From: Lysinibacillus composti
Lineage (GTDB): Bacteria > Bacillota > Bacilli > Bacillales_A > Planococcaceae
DNA: 64,000 bases
NCBI RefSeq assembly: GCF_016908465.1
Contig: NZ_JAFBDY010000011.1
Span: 57,858 to 121,857 of the forward strand
Direction of reading: 5' to 3'
The notes under the pieces are model-generated. The model was given only the letters and a program-made list of their open reading frames with translations. It was not told the origin of the DNA and did no database searches. Both the position numbers and the translations under genes were made by a program. This document shows positions 17,443-26,962 of the stretch, in pieces; within the stretch, counting starts at the first letter, position 1, and the number at the start of each line of letters is the position of its first letter.

Positions 17443-18630
17443 TTATATAAAAGGGATATGTAATACTTCCATCCACTTTTTGAAAATACTTTTGTCTTTT
17501 ACTTCCATGTCATTTAGTTCATTAGTGTATAACTTATAATTGTTCTTTCCGTTACTTTTTGCATAATACATAGCTTTATCCGCCGCTTTAATCAGTGCGT
17601 CTTTGTCTTCTCCATCATCAGGGAACATACTAATCCCTATACTTAAAGAGATGCTTGCATTATTTTCATTAATTTCATAAGGTTGCGCAACATACTCAAT
17701 AATCCGTTCAGCAATTTGTTCAATTTCATCTTTCCCTGTTTCTTCAAACATTACAATAAATTCATCCCCACCAATTCGTGAAATGAGGTCTTCTTCTCTT
17801 ATACAGCAATTTATTCTTGATACCACTTCCTTTAATAAGTGATCACCAGCATCGTGCCCTAGGGTATCATTGACTTTCTTAAAATCATCAAGGTCAATAA
17901 ACATAAGTGTAAAATTATGATGATGACGTTTTGAACGAGACAGTGCCTTTTGGACTTGTCTATCTAACATTTTCCGATTTGGTATATCTGTTAAATCATC
18001 AAAAAAAGCCAGTCTTTTCAATTCAAACTCTAATTCTTTTTGTTTAGTTATGTCCTCAAACTGACCATTGATTTTCAAAACTGAACCCTCTTTATTATTA
18101 AAAGGTATCGCTTTAAAGAAAACCCATCTTTCTCCTTGTTCAGGATGTAGAATTCGAAGTTCTTCTTCCACACCCTTCCCAATCATTAGTTTTCTTTGAG
18201 CTTCTTCAAATTTATAAACATCCTCTTTACGAATTAAGTGTTTTAATAAATCTTTATCCAAATTGAAATCCTTTTGTTTATAGCCAAATAAATTCTCAAC
18301 ACCTTTAGAAAACTTATATTGATTTTGATCGTAGGTATACGTAAAAAATGTTGCTACATCAAACGTATTAAAAAATTGCTCATATTCCTCAAATTTTTGG
18401 GTTATTTTAGTTTTTTCATTTATTAATTTTTCATTTTGTAATTTCATTTGCTCATAATTACTAATTGCTTTATCATGCTCTTTACTAAAATACCAAGTAA
18501 GGACTAATACTAATATACAAAAAAGAAGATTTAGTATATTTACAAATTTTGTTCGTAAATAGAAATCCATTAGATTTGCAATGGATATTACTGCTATAGT
18601 AATTGTTATGATTTTCCCTATTTTAGTCAT
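17443..18630 (-). CDS. Membrane-bound PAS-GGDEF diguanylate cyclase
   Basis: 395 residues. Two N-terminal membrane segments (about 6-22 and 30-48), a coiled coil (50-85), a PAS domain (about 85-200) and a GGDEF domain (205-375). The active site is intact (GGDEF at 287-291), and an inhibitory I-site RxxD (R278-D281) lies five residues before it, so it should make c-di-GMP with product inhibition. RBS AGGAGAA. Monocistronic; a PilZ gene of the same strand lies 200 nt upstream. Confidence 0.93.
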   Translation of the reverse strand: MTKIGKIITITIAVISIANLMDFYLRTKFVNILNLLFCILVLVLTWYFSKEHDKAISNYEQMKLQNEKLINEKTKITQKFEEYEQFFNTFDVATFFTYTYDQNQYKFSKGVENLFGYKQKDFNLDKDLLKHLIRKEDVYKFEEAQRKLMIGKGVEEELRILHPEQGERWVFFKAIPFNNKEGSVLKINGQFEDITKQKELEFELKRLAFFDDLTDIPNRKMLDRQVQKALSRSKRHHHNFTLMFIDLDDFKKVNDTLGHDAGDHLLKEVVSRINCCIREEDLISRIGGDEFIVMFEETGKDEIEQIAERIIEYVAQPYEINENNASISLSIGISMFPDDGEDKDALIKAADKAMYYAKSNGKNNYKLYTNELNDMEVKDKSIFKKWMEVLHIPFI

Positions 18631-18826
18631 GGATTCTCCTATATTTATATTTTTACTCTAAATGAAATCTCAATATCACCAATATGTTGTGTTCTGATAT
18701 TGAATGCTACCGATACTTTCGACACCTAATTCTTTACTAATGTGATTCAAAAAGATGTTTTATCAGAAGCAAAATCATTCACATTTCTCTTATTATTAAT
18801 TGAATGTTTGCTTCAGGTAAAAAGCT

Positions 18827-19189
18827 TTAGTTTTTACTCTTAGAATATACTTTAAGTTCTTCAATAATCATATTTTTCATAGACGCATCAACTAGTAAAT
18901 GAATGCCGTATTCTACTAAACTTCCCATTTCCTTTGCCCAAATAATTTCCCCATCAACTGTTAAGTCGACCTCATTTATCTTAAAGGTAACAGATAGGAC
19001 AATCTTTGCATCCTCATCAGGAATAAGAAGATTCGTTCTAATTCGTAACCCTTCAGGACTAATATCAATGATTTCGGCCATTCCAGGAGAAGAATTAACT
19101 TCTCTGTAATTTATTTGAGTAATTGTAAATTCAGCTGGAATAGGAAAACCAAATATATAACGAAATGCTTCTTCTCTTTTAAAGATCAT
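18827..19189 (-). CDS. PilZ domain protein
   Basis: 120-residue c-di-GMP receptor-like protein. The second PilZ motif is clear (DISPEGLRI, DxSxxG), as are the strand pattern and IIWAKE...YGIHL end. The first motif, normally RxxxR, is imperfect: KREEAFRY at the N-terminus has its arginines five apart. Binding may be weakened. The ATG at 19189 follows GGGAGAG; a start nine codons earlier lacks a ribosome binding site. The cyclase downstream on the same strand suggests a local signalling pair. Confidence 0.8.
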   Translation of the reverse strand: MIFKREEAFRYIFGFPIPAEFTITQINYREVNSSPGMAEIIDISPEGLRIRTNLLIPDEDAKIVLSVTFKINEVDLTVDGEIIWAKEMGSLVEYGIHLLVDASMKNMIIEELKVYSKSKN

Positions 19190-19400
19190 TTGCACACTCT
19201 CTCCCTTTACATCCATAATACTCTGAGTAGTTATTATGACTTTTAGATTATTAAATTGATATAGCTAGTGATTCCTATTTCTATAGCAGGAAGCCTTTCC
19301 TATATTCAATTCGTCTTAAAGTTAAGATTGATACCATACATTCTTGTAATTTCCACCGCACCTTTTCGTAATTTGTTATAAAAAATCAGACATAACCCAC

Positions 19401-19847
19401 CTATGACTTGGAGGCGTTTATCTTTCTTCTCCACTGATAAACAAAAGATATAATAATGATTACGAATACACCGTACATGATTGACCGATACGGAATTCTG
19501 GATTTAATAGGTGCTTCATGTCTGAACTCTGCCTTTTTAAACTGGTGGTTACCATCTTCTATAGCTATTGCTTCTTTTTTGGAGGTCCCTTTAATTTCAT
19601 AATATTTTGTCCCGATTTCGTAAAAATTCGAAGCATCGCCATAGTAGTCTCCTGTTTGATCATCTGGTTTTGATTTTACTTCTCCAATTTGTTCATCAAC
19701 CTCTGATACCGATACTACCTCATCAGTCACTTCATAGACATTCCCATTATAGACTACAAATGCATACGCCCAAGATAAAGCTGAAGCAGTCGTCGTTAAC
19801 AGTAAAATCATTCCCATTGTTAAGATCATTTGTTTCATTTGTTGCAT
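19401..19847 (-). CDS. Secreted/membrane protein of unknown function
   Basis: 148 residues, not recognised. An N-terminal signal peptide or anchor (about 5-28) is followed by an acidic extracytoplasmic part with a repeated YEVTDE/YEIGTKYYEIKG pattern. A C-terminal membrane helix (about 121-139) ends in a positive tail (QWRRKINASKS). This layout suits a protein whose middle part is outside the cell. The start could be the ATG at 19847 or at 19838. It is divergent from the C39-like gene. Confidence 0.65.
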   Translation of the reverse strand: MQQMKQMILTMGMILLLTTTASALSWAYAFVVYNGNVYEVTDEVVSVSEVDEQIGEVKSKPDDQTGDYYGDASNFYEIGTKYYEIKGTSKKEAIAIEDGNHQFKKAEFRHEAPIKSRIPYRSIMYGVFVIIIISFVYQWRRKINASKS

Positions 19848-19947
19848 TCCTTTAATCTCCCTATAATAAAAGTTATATATAATTAGACTTAATCTTTCGT
19901 GATTTGTTACAGAGCACTTTTAACTGATATAAGGGGGTTCGAGATAT

Positions 19948-20457
19948 ATGCTAATTAATTTTAAAGGGATGTCACAATATAGTGAGGAAGTTAAGCCGGA
20001 ATATCAAAATTCAGCATGTGGCCCTACGACAGTACACGTTATTCTAAATTATCTTTTTGAGGATCCCACTGTTTCGAAAGACGTGAATATATTATACGAA
20101 ATGCTCGGGGGAACAAAAATTGGATTATTTAAATGGAGGCTCATTAAAAATTTACAAAGATATCTAGGTCCTAAATGGAATGTGGCTAGCTGTACGCTTT
20201 ATGAGGCTCTTCAACAACTTGATGAAGGTAGACCGGTTGCAATGAAATTTGATTGTTACTTTACGTTTCAATGGATGGCAAAACCGGAATTTAAATATCA
20301 CTGGGTACCACTAATCGGCTATGAAATTAAAAACGATGAGCTCTATTTAATACTTCATGATAATGGTGGACGGACTAAAAATAATAAAATTCGTGTCGTA
20401 CGATATGCCAACAATCATAATGTGTTAAGCTTTGTAAAAATAGAGCCAAGGCGGTAA
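19948..20457 (+). CDS. C39-like papain-fold protein
   Basis: 169 residues matching the Peptidase_C39-like family. The candidate cysteine is in QNSACGPTTVHVIL (residue about 24), the histidine in YHWVPLIGYE, and an aspartate in LILHDNGG. No signal peptide and no ABC transporter domains, so it is not a bacteriocin-exporting C39 protease. RBS AAGGGGG. Substrate unknown; a peptidase, transglutaminase-like or inactive role are all possible. Confidence 0.75.
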   Translation: MLINFKGMSQYSEEVKPEYQNSACGPTTVHVILNYLFEDPTVSKDVNILYEMLGGTKIGLFKWRLIKNLQRYLGPKWNVASCTLYEALQQLDEGRPVAMKFDCYFTFQWMAKPEFKYHWVPLIGYEIKNDELYLILHDNGGRTKNNKIRVVRYANNHNVLSFVKIEPRR

Positions 20458-20495
20458 TTTTGGTACACTTTAATACGCAAATAGCACACAATAAA

Positions 20496-20520
20496 AACGC
20501 ACTAAACAACTTAGTGCGTT
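20496..20520. terminator. Convergent terminator between the C39-like and methyltransferase genes
   Basis: AACGCACTAA pairs with TTAGTGCGTT around a 5-nt loop. The right arm includes the methyltransferase stop codon (TTA at 20511-20513 on the plus strand). The plus strand continues TTTCCCCTTTT, the minus strand TTTTATTG, so it can serve both converging genes. Confidence 0.8.
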
Positions 20521-21290
20521 TCCCCTTTTGACGCCACTAAAAGCATCGATTGCCCTTGAAAAGATTGTACTTGATCATTTAACAGTTCAATAGAAAAATG
20601 CTGTTGAAGGTTTTTGGATGCAGCATTCATAAAAGCATTTAATTCCTCTTTGTCTTGTTGCGGCACGTCCATCATTTCACACCAAACATCAAAGTTAAAT
20701 GTCTTTTTAAAAGTCGAGAAAGTTTGAATCGTAAATCCTTCTTTTTCTAAGTACGTAATCCATTCAGATTTTTTGTAAGCTCGAACATGACTTGGGTCTC
20801 TCTTCTTTTCTACAAAGTTATAGAAATGATCATACTCATCCAATTCTGGCGCGACATTATCTACCAGAATGAAAAGGCCATTGTCTTTCAATACTCTAAA
20901 AGCTTCTTTAATAAATTGATTTACATTTGGAAAGTGATGGGGTGCAATTCGACAAGTAACCGTACCAAACGTTTGATTAGGAAACGGTAAATTTAGTGCA
21001 TCTCCTTGTATAAACGATACATTCGTATGGCCATTGGATGTGATGAATTTTTTAGCTGATTCCAACATTTCAGGTGTTAAATCTAAAGCTACAACGTTTG
21101 TAAAAAGAGGTGCCAGAGCGTTGGCCACATGACCTCCACCTGTTGCGATATCAAGTAAATCCCCGTTTTGATTTTCTCTTGCAATTTCCACAACCATTGC
21201 CAAATCATTGCCTTTAGCATGGATTTTACTCGTTACATATTTCTCTGCATTTTTACCGAATTGATGTAATACACTTTCTTTCTCACTCAT
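20511..21290 (-). CDS. Class I SAM-dependent methyltransferase, YcgJ-like
   Basis: 259 residues, UbiE/type-11 methyltransferase fold. The SAM motif I is LLDIATGGGHVANAL, the acidic strand-2 end VVALDLTPEML, and the later motif FPNQTFGTVTCRIAPHHF. Similar to B. subtilis YcgJ, whose substrate is unknown. RBS AGAGGTGA. No neighbouring pathway genes to suggest a substrate. Confidence 0.85.
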   Translation of the reverse strand: MSEKESVLHQFGKNAEKYVTSKIHAKGNDLAMVVEIARENQNGDLLDIATGGGHVANALAPLFTNVVALDLTPEMLESAKKFITSNGHTNVSFIQGDALNLPFPNQTFGTVTCRIAPHHFPNVNQFIKEAFRVLKDNGLFILVDNVAPELDEYDHFYNFVEKKRDPSHVRAYKKSEWITYLEKEGFTIQTFSTFKKTFNFDVWCEMMDVPQQDKEELNAFMNAASKNLQQHFSIELLNDQVQSFQGQSMLLVASKGETH

Positions 21291-21495
21291 CTTAGCTTCA
21301 CCTCTGGTTAGTTTTTAAGACGTAATTAAAGAACCTTATACATACACATTCGCCATATTTATATTTCTAATAATAAATATTTATATGGGTGATAAAAATA
21401 ATCGATTAAACTTTGAACTCTAATTTATAGTTCTTTTAACTAGATTATACTATAATTCAAGAATAGAAGAATATTACAAAAAAGAAGGTTTTGCG

Positions 21496-22617
21496 ATGGA
21501 AAAATTGCGTTTACTAACAAATCATCAAGCAATACAATTCTTAGGTACACTTGTAATCGCACTCATCGGCGGATGGATTTTTAACCTTATTGGCTCCCCT
21601 ATCCCATGGTTATTGGGTTCCATGACGGCTCTGTTAATTACATCACGTTTTCGTTCAGTTCGATTTTTAACTTGGCCAAGTTGGATAAGAGATATGGGAT
21701 TAATCATCGTTGGTTATTCAATTGGTTTATCCTTTACACAAGACTCTCTTATACAAATGATCGTTAACCTACCATCTATGCTTTTGTTAACTTTGACGAT
21801 TATTATCATCGCAGCAAGTATGGCCTTCGTTGTTTCTAGGCTATCAGGGGTGGATTACCCTACTGTATTAACTGGGAGTATTCCTGGTGGACTATCACAA
21901 ATGATTACTTTTGCTGAAGAGATGAAAACGATTGAAATAACGACCGTCACCTTCTTTCAGGTTACAAGAATGATCATGATTGTCTTTTTTGTCCCACTTC
22001 TCATTTTCTCTCCTTTTTTCTCGATGGGAGAACAAGTCACTTCAGATACACTTCTAAAGGATTTAACAGTTATTGATTTTTCAGCTCCATTGCTCGTTCT
22101 TTTTTTGATTTTATCTTTTATTTTTGCGAAGATCGGTCAAAAGATAAAATTGCCCACTTCTTATTTAGTAGGTCCTATTATAGGAACGGCAATCCTCAAC
22201 ATATCAGGTTTTGGAGGACCCGCAGTGCCTTCTTCATTATTAGATCTTTCCCAATTAATGATTGGGGGATATATCGGTTTATTATTAAAACCAGAAAAAT
22301 TGCAGAACAAAGCCAAACTTATTACTTTAGCTCTTCTTAACGGATTTGTATTGGTTGGCGGTACCTTTATTTTAAGCTTCATTTTTGTACACTTTAATCC
22401 ATTTTCAACTGAGACAGCCTTCTTAAGTTTGGCCCCCGGTGGATTGGAACAAATGGTCATTGTTGCACATGAAGTTCATGCAGACCTATCAACAGTAACG
22501 GGTTATCAGCTATTCCGAATGTTTTTCATCTGTTTTGCCGTACCACCTATACTGAAATGGATTTTGCTACACAATGTTAGAAGAAAACAAAATCGCATTT
22601 TAGAAAAAAAAGCTTAA
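21496..22617 (+). CDS. AbrB-family membrane protein (putative transporter)
   Basis: 373 residues with about ten membrane helices in two similar halves. Each half has the family signature: SIPGGLSQMITFAEEM (about 135-150) and LAPGGLEQMVIVAHEV (about 312-327). This is the AbrB/"ammonia monooxygenase regulator" membrane family (PF05145), unrelated to the DNA-binding AbrB. Thought to be a transporter, substrate unproven. RBS AGAAGG. Monocistronic, ending in a strong terminator. Confidence 0.85.
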   Translation: MEKLRLLTNHQAIQFLGTLVIALIGGWIFNLIGSPIPWLLGSMTALLITSRFRSVRFLTWPSWIRDMGLIIVGYSIGLSFTQDSLIQMIVNLPSMLLLTLTIIIIAASMAFVVSRLSGVDYPTVLTGSIPGGLSQMITFAEEMKTIEITTVTFFQVTRMIMIVFFVPLLIFSPFFSMGEQVTSDTLLKDLTVIDFSAPLLVLFLILSFIFAKIGQKIKLPTSYLVGPIIGTAILNISGFGGPAVPSSLLDLSQLMIGGYIGLLLKPEKLQNKAKLITLALLNGFVLVGGTFILSFIFVHFNPFSTETAFLSLAPGGLEQMVIVAHEVHADLSTVTGYQLFRMFFICFAVPPILKWILLHNVRRKQNRILEKKA

Positions 22618-22721
22618 TGAGTAGGGCTAATTAGACGTTCACCAAGTACGAAACCAACGTAAAGTAAAAGAGCTGAGGTAATAGTACTCTTTAAAAGTGC
22701 AAAATTAGTAGATTGATATGA

Positions 22722-22765
22722 AAACGGGGTAAGAAATCATATTGAATTTCTAACCCCGTTTTTTT
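22722..22765 (+). terminator. Terminator after the AbrB-family gene
   Basis: AAACGGGGTAAGAAAT pairs with ATTTCTAACCCCGTTT, with TTTTTTT after it. About 15 base pairs. Confidence 0.92.
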
Positions 22766-22879
22766 GTTTAATGAGCAATGGGTTATGACTATTATGACAA
22801 ATTAGATCTTGCGGTTATATGTCTCTATTTGATAATGATAAATGGTGTGAATGGTTCTGTTTGATTATTCTGTCCACTG

Positions 22880-23080
22880 AAATAAGCGGAGAAAGTTCCC
22901 TTATATTTGAAAATCCCTTTATTTTCCCTAAAATAAAGGAATATATTACCGTTATCTCGTCTAAATCTCTAGATTTCACCTTTTTTCCAGCAGTTAGCGG
23001 AAATTTATTCTCTTATATCGGCATTTTAAGGGCCCTCTATATACATTAACGGAACAAATTTCCCTTAAATCGAAAGCCTA
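22880..23080. repeat. Three degenerate direct repeats in a non-coding region
   Basis: Three related ~30-bp stretches begin at about 22883, 22994 and 23046. They share (T)AAGCGGA/TAGCGGA/TAACGGA, then AAnTT, then CCCTTATAT-like and TCGnnA-like ends. The open frame at 22819-23049 has no ribosome binding site and I do not regard it as a gene. The 574-base gap between the AbrB-family gene and ypcP otherwise holds only two terminators. Confidence 0.45.
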
Positions 23081-23138
23081 CACAATATCCATTAACCTGA
23101 ATTTCTCCCCTGTTCATTTTATAAATACGAACAAATAA

Positions 23139-23165
23139 AAAGGCATGGTTCAATACCATGCCTTT
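23139..23165 (-). terminator. Terminator of the ypcP exonuclease gene
   Basis: AAAGGCATGG pairs with CCATGCCTTT around a 7-nt loop. Minus strand continues TTTATTTG. Confidence 0.85.
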
Positions 23166-23191
23166 AGTATGTTATTTAATCTCTTTTTATT

Positions 23192-24082
23192 TTAAACTAG
23201 CGAATACAATGATTTCGCATGCTTAGCAATCAATGTAAGTCCTTTTTGCTGTAACGTATCAATTGTTTGGGTCGAATAATCATTGATCAGTAATTCATCT
23301 AATTGCGCTTGAATTGGAACATCTCTAGATATTTTGGCTAATTGGTGAGAAAGTTTTAACATTTCAACATGTTCATTAATTTTCGTTCGTTGAGCTGGCT
23401 TTAAAGCGTCTATATTGCTTAGTACACCGTCAATTGAACCGAAGTTTTGAATCAGTTGTAATGCCGTCTTAGGACCAATCCCCTTCACTCCAGGGTATCC
23501 ATCACTTGAGTCCCCCATAAATGCTTTTACATCAGCAAATTGGTATGGTTCAATTTCATATTCTTCCTTAAAACGCGACTCAGTATAGACGTCGTATTCT
23601 GTATAACCTTTTTTTGTAAAGGCAATTTTTGTATTAGGGTTTAGTAATTGCAGTAAATCTTTATCGCCACTGATAATGGTGATTTCCGCATCCTCTTTCC
23701 ACTTTTCAACCATTGATCCAATTGTATCGTCTGCTTCCATTCCGACTTCACCAAAGTTTTGCCATCCAATCAATTCAGATACTTCTTTCGCCATATCAAA
23801 TTGTGGATGCATTTCTTCTGGTGGTGCAGGACGATTTGCTTTATATCCATCAAACAATTCATTTCGGAAAGTTTGCGCACCCATATCCCAGCAAACAGCT
23901 AAATGCGTAGGCTTCATGAGGGATTGTGCTGTTAGAACGTGACGGGCAAAGCCTTGAACTCCATTTGTTGGCGTTCCGTCTTCTAATCGAATATAATGGC
24001 CCATTGCTGCGGATGCAAAAAATGAACGAAACAGAAGTGCCATACCATCTACTATTAAAAGATGTGGTTTACTTGTCATCAT
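23192..24082 (-). CDS. ypcP: 5'-3' exonuclease YpcP
   Basis: 296 residues, the stand-alone 5' nuclease related to the N-terminal domain of DNA polymerase I. Metal-binding motifs are LLIVDGMALLFRSF, VGMEADDTIGSM and ISGDKDLLQL. The helix-hairpin-helix is in FMGDSSDGYPGVKGIGPKTALQLI, and the helical-arch arginine is in YKANRP. It acts in Okazaki fragment processing and repair alongside PolA. RBS GAGAGG. Monocistronic. Confidence 0.94.
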   Translation of the reverse strand: MMTSKPHLLIVDGMALLFRSFFASAAMGHYIRLEDGTPTNGVQGFARHVLTAQSLMKPTHLAVCWDMGAQTFRNELFDGYKANRPAPPEEMHPQFDMAKEVSELIGWQNFGEVGMEADDTIGSMVEKWKEDAEITIISGDKDLLQLLNPNTKIAFTKKGYTEYDVYTESRFKEEYEIEPYQFADVKAFMGDSSDGYPGVKGIGPKTALQLIQNFGSIDGVLSNIDALKPAQRTKINEHVEMLKLSHQLAKISRDVPIQAQLDELLINDYSTQTIDTLQQKGLTLIAKHAKSLYSLV

Positions 24083-24198
24083 CTACATCCTCTCTTCTTC
24101 TAGTCCTACTATTATATCAAACAATCAAAGATTTTTTAGAATAACTTTTTGCTAGCTCTTCCAATTAATTAGATTAGCATTTTAAATTTCCTCATAAA

Positions 24199-24232
24199 AA
24201 ATACCATCCCTTCACAAAAAGGATGGCATTTT
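24199..24232 (-). terminator. Terminator of the UbiB-family kinase gene
   Basis: AAAATACCATCC and GGATGGCATTTT pair with one mismatch around an 11-nt loop; the right arm overlaps the stop codon. The minus strand continues into a T-rich stretch. Confidence 0.75.
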
Positions 24233-26228
24233 ACTTAAACTTTTTTATATCACGAATTGCTTGAATGGCTAATCGTACAAGTAAGATGGCGCATAAGAAT
24301 AGTCCTAAGTATGCAGCAGTGTTTAAAAAAATGGCATACACTGTTTCAATCCTTTGTGCAATGTCTAATAAATTCACTGAAATAATCCCAAAGGTAATCC
24401 CAACTGCTAACAGGATGAATTTTGAAAAAAGCTGTAGAACAAAGCTTGAATTGCTTTTATCGGAAAAGATATCATGATGCAAGATCACTTTTCCATCTTC
24501 CACTTTTTTTACAAGTTGGTCGATTCGTCTTGGAATTTTTCTTAAGTTAGGTAAAAGCATCGCCATTTCTTCTTCAAGACGGCGCCTTGCCTCCATTGGA
24601 TCTCTAAACGGTTCAAGAATCGAATTTCTCATATAGTCACGTGAAAATGCCTTTGACTCTTCAAAAATATTGAAACGAGGGTCAATGATTCTAAGTGTCC
24701 CGTCCAATGTTACAATGACACGTAATGCAATACTTACTGACGGATAAAATTGAAGATCATATTCTCGAATCACATTAAAAATCGAATACACTAATTCATC
24801 TGTTTGGATTTGATTCACATAAACGATTTTTTGTAGGATCTGACTAATCGAATTTTCAATTTCATCTCGCTTTACATGATCCATATTTTTTACTAATAAT
24901 GCAACCCCTTCATATAAAATGGAGGCATCATTGTGCTGGATCCCGATAAAAAACAATCTTAATCCTTCTTGATGTAGATTAGATAATCGACAAACGGATC
25001 CGAAGTCCAGGATCGATAACTCATCCCTCGTAGGATCGTAATAAATATTTCCTGGGTGAGGATCTGCATGGAAAATCCCAGCCACTAGCGCTTGCTCTAA
25101 GTAGGAGGCTAAGAGTGATTCAGCAATCTGATGTCTTTCCTCCATGCTTTTCGTGATTAGTACATCACCATGTGCAATACTTTGTCCTCTCATATAATCC
25201 AGGATGAGAAGGTTTTCATTACTGTACTTTTCATATACATTTGGAATTTCAACTTTTAACTTACTATTTTTTAGCACATTACGGATTTGAATAGTATTAC
25301 GTGCTTCTATCTTGAAATCAGTTTCTTCCCGCAATGATGACGCAAACCCTTCAGCTAACGTACGAAAACCTAAGCTTTCCGCTAATTGTGAACGGTCTGA
25401 AATCCAATTGGCAAATTCCAATAAAATACTTAAGTCTTCTTTCATAATTTCTTTTACTTGGGGACGCAATAATTTAACAACTACTTCCTCATTCGTCTCC
25501 CTTAAAATCGCTTTATGGACTTGTCCTATAGAAGCTGCAGCCATTGGTTTCATTTCAAATGACGTAAATACTTCATCCACATCTCCGGGTAAATTTTGCG
25601 CTAAAACTTCTCTTACTTCTTTTTCCGTCATTTCTGGAACATTTTGTTGCAACTTTTCAAGCTCTTCAATAATTGTACGGGAAAATAATTCTTTTCTTGT
25701 TGATAAAACCTGACCGAATTTGATAAAGATGCCACCACATTTTTCTAATGTTACTCGTAGCGCTATAGCAAACTCTCTCTCGTTTTCACGGTTTCTAGCA
25801 TATTTAACTGTTCGTGTAATCCCATTGGTTACAGCTATTTTCACTACTGCACGTAACCGCTTTTGATAACGCCAATAGCCGACATACTTCTTAAAAACTG
25901 TCTTTCTACCAGCACGGCCCGTCTTTTCATCAAGGGCAATCGGATCGAATAACTCAAAAAACAAATAAATTAACATTGAAATTAGCATCATACTACCAAT
26001 CCAGAGTAAGGTCGAAACACTAATTACATTTTCTATAATATTTTCTGGAGCAATATCTCTGTTTCTTAAATATGAATACCAAAATACGAATGTTGTAAAT
26101 GAGACACTTAAGATGACCGATAAAATTCGTTTAAATATATTTACGTTTGAACCGATTAATCTTCCACTAATAAAATAAATTAGTGCGGCTATAATCAATA
26201 AATAAATGATTTGTTGAATTATTCCCAT
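24231..26228 (-). CDS. ABC1/UbiB-family atypical kinase with extra membrane segments
   Basis: 665 residues, longer than the ~550 of E. coli UbiB. About three membrane segments (5-22, 33-52, 75-95) precede the kinase-like domain. UbiB motifs are present: KxGQ as FIKFGQVLSTR, the alanine-rich loop MAAASIGQVHKA, the invariant GIFHADPHPGNIYYD, and ILDFGSVCRL. Two more helices end the protein (about 590-655). Family members are atypical ATPases needed for isoprenoid quinone synthesis or lipid handling. No quinone gene is adjacent, so the role here is open. Confidence 0.88.
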   Translation of the reverse strand: MGIIQQIIYLLIIAALIYFISGRLIGSNVNIFKRILSVILSVSFTTFVFWYSYLRNRDIAPENIIENVISVSTLLWIGSMMLISMLIYLFFELFDPIALDEKTGRAGRKTVFKKYVGYWRYQKRLRAVVKIAVTNGITRTVKYARNRENEREFAIALRVTLEKCGGIFIKFGQVLSTRKELFSRTIIEELEKLQQNVPEMTEKEVREVLAQNLPGDVDEVFTSFEMKPMAAASIGQVHKAILRETNEEVVVKLLRPQVKEIMKEDLSILLEFANWISDRSQLAESLGFRTLAEGFASSLREETDFKIEARNTIQIRNVLKNSKLKVEIPNVYEKYSNENLLILDYMRGQSIAHGDVLITKSMEERHQIAESLLASYLEQALVAGIFHADPHPGNIYYDPTRDELSILDFGSVCRLSNLHQEGLRLFFIGIQHNDASILYEGVALLVKNMDHVKRDEIENSISQILQKIVYVNQIQTDELVYSIFNVIREYDLQFYPSVSIALRVIVTLDGTLRIIDPRFNIFEESKAFSRDYMRNSILEPFRDPMEARRRLEEEMAMLLPNLRKIPRRIDQLVKKVEDGKVILHHDIFSDKSNSSFVLQLFSKFILLAVGITFGIISVNLLDIAQRIETVYAIFLNTAAYLGLFLCAILLVRLAIQAIRDIKKFK

Positions 26229-26266
26229 TCACTTTACCCCATTCAATGTTAGTAAACGTGTTTAAT

Positions 26267-26710
26267 TTATATTATTGTGCAATTAATAATAATTTCTACA
26301 TTACCTTTTAAAGCTTTACTAATCATACATGTTTCTTCAGCTTTTACAGCTAGCCTCTTTGTTATTCTTTCTGCTCTTTCGGACTTGTCTAGAAGCGATA
26401 TTTCGATATTGTGTATTATTTTTTTATATGTAAGAACTGCTTTCGAAACTTGTACAATGCCTTCTGAATGAAGAGACAATGTTGCTTTGACGTTCGAGTA
26501 TTCTAACATCGTTGCAAGGGATATTAAATAACAGGTAGAAGCCGCGCTAAGCAGCAATTCGTCCGGATTTGTCCCAATTCCTGGTCCATCCATACTTGAG
26601 GGAATTGAAACTTTCGTCGTTAAATTTCCAGATTGAATTTCCCCTATATCATTTCGTCCACCAGTCCAGTTTGCGTTAAATGTAAATTTATGTTCTGCGA
26701 TATTTTCCAT
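26267..26710 (-). CDS. OsmC/Ohr-family peroxide-handling protein
   Basis: 147 residues of the OsmC fold. The two redox cysteines are in AASTCYLIS and EETCMISKA, the usual spacing for the family. N-terminal segment NANWTGGRNDIGEIQSG and GPGIGTNPDELLL fit the SACOL1771/YhfA-like group rather than Ohr. It should reduce organic hydroperoxides. RBS GCGAGG. A possible cre-like site lies 172 nt upstream. Confidence 0.85.
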   Translation of the reverse strand: MENIAEHKFTFNANWTGGRNDIGEIQSGNLTTKVSIPSSMDGPGIGTNPDELLLSAASTCYLISLATMLEYSNVKATLSLHSEGIVQVSKAVLTYKKIIHNIEISLLDKSERAERITKRLAVKAEETCMISKALKGNVEIIINCTII

Positions 26711-26881
26711 TTTATACCTCGCTTAATATTTAATTTAACTATACCATTTGTCATGAGACAGGTTGAATTGAAAAGACCACACTCTCACCTGCTAAAAATA
26801 AATAAAAAGGATTCGCTATTCCGAATCCCTCTTGCCTTATACTAAATTAATTTCATTACGAATTTAGTTTATAAAACGCCT

Positions 26882-26895
26882 TGTAAACGCTTGCA
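26882..26895. promoter_or_regulatory. Weak cre-like site (CcpA)
   Basis: TGTAAACGCTTGCA agrees with the CcpA box TGNAARCGNWWWCA at all but one position. It is upstream of the OsmC-family gene and downstream of the phosphoesterase. Isolated matches of this quality occur by chance. Confidence 0.3.
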
Positions 26896-26962
26896 GAAAA
26901 CTATTTCATGCATTTCGCTGGCATATTCTAAATTAGCACAACTACTCACATAATGTGGTTAT

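Noticed and set aside
19948..20457. Bacteriocin-processing C39 ABC transporter
   Set aside because: Only the peptidase-like fold is present; no membrane or ATPase domain and no bacteriocin gene nearby.
22819..23049. Plus-strand open frame of 76 codons
   Set aside because: No ribosome binding site; it spans the degenerate direct repeats and shows no family features.
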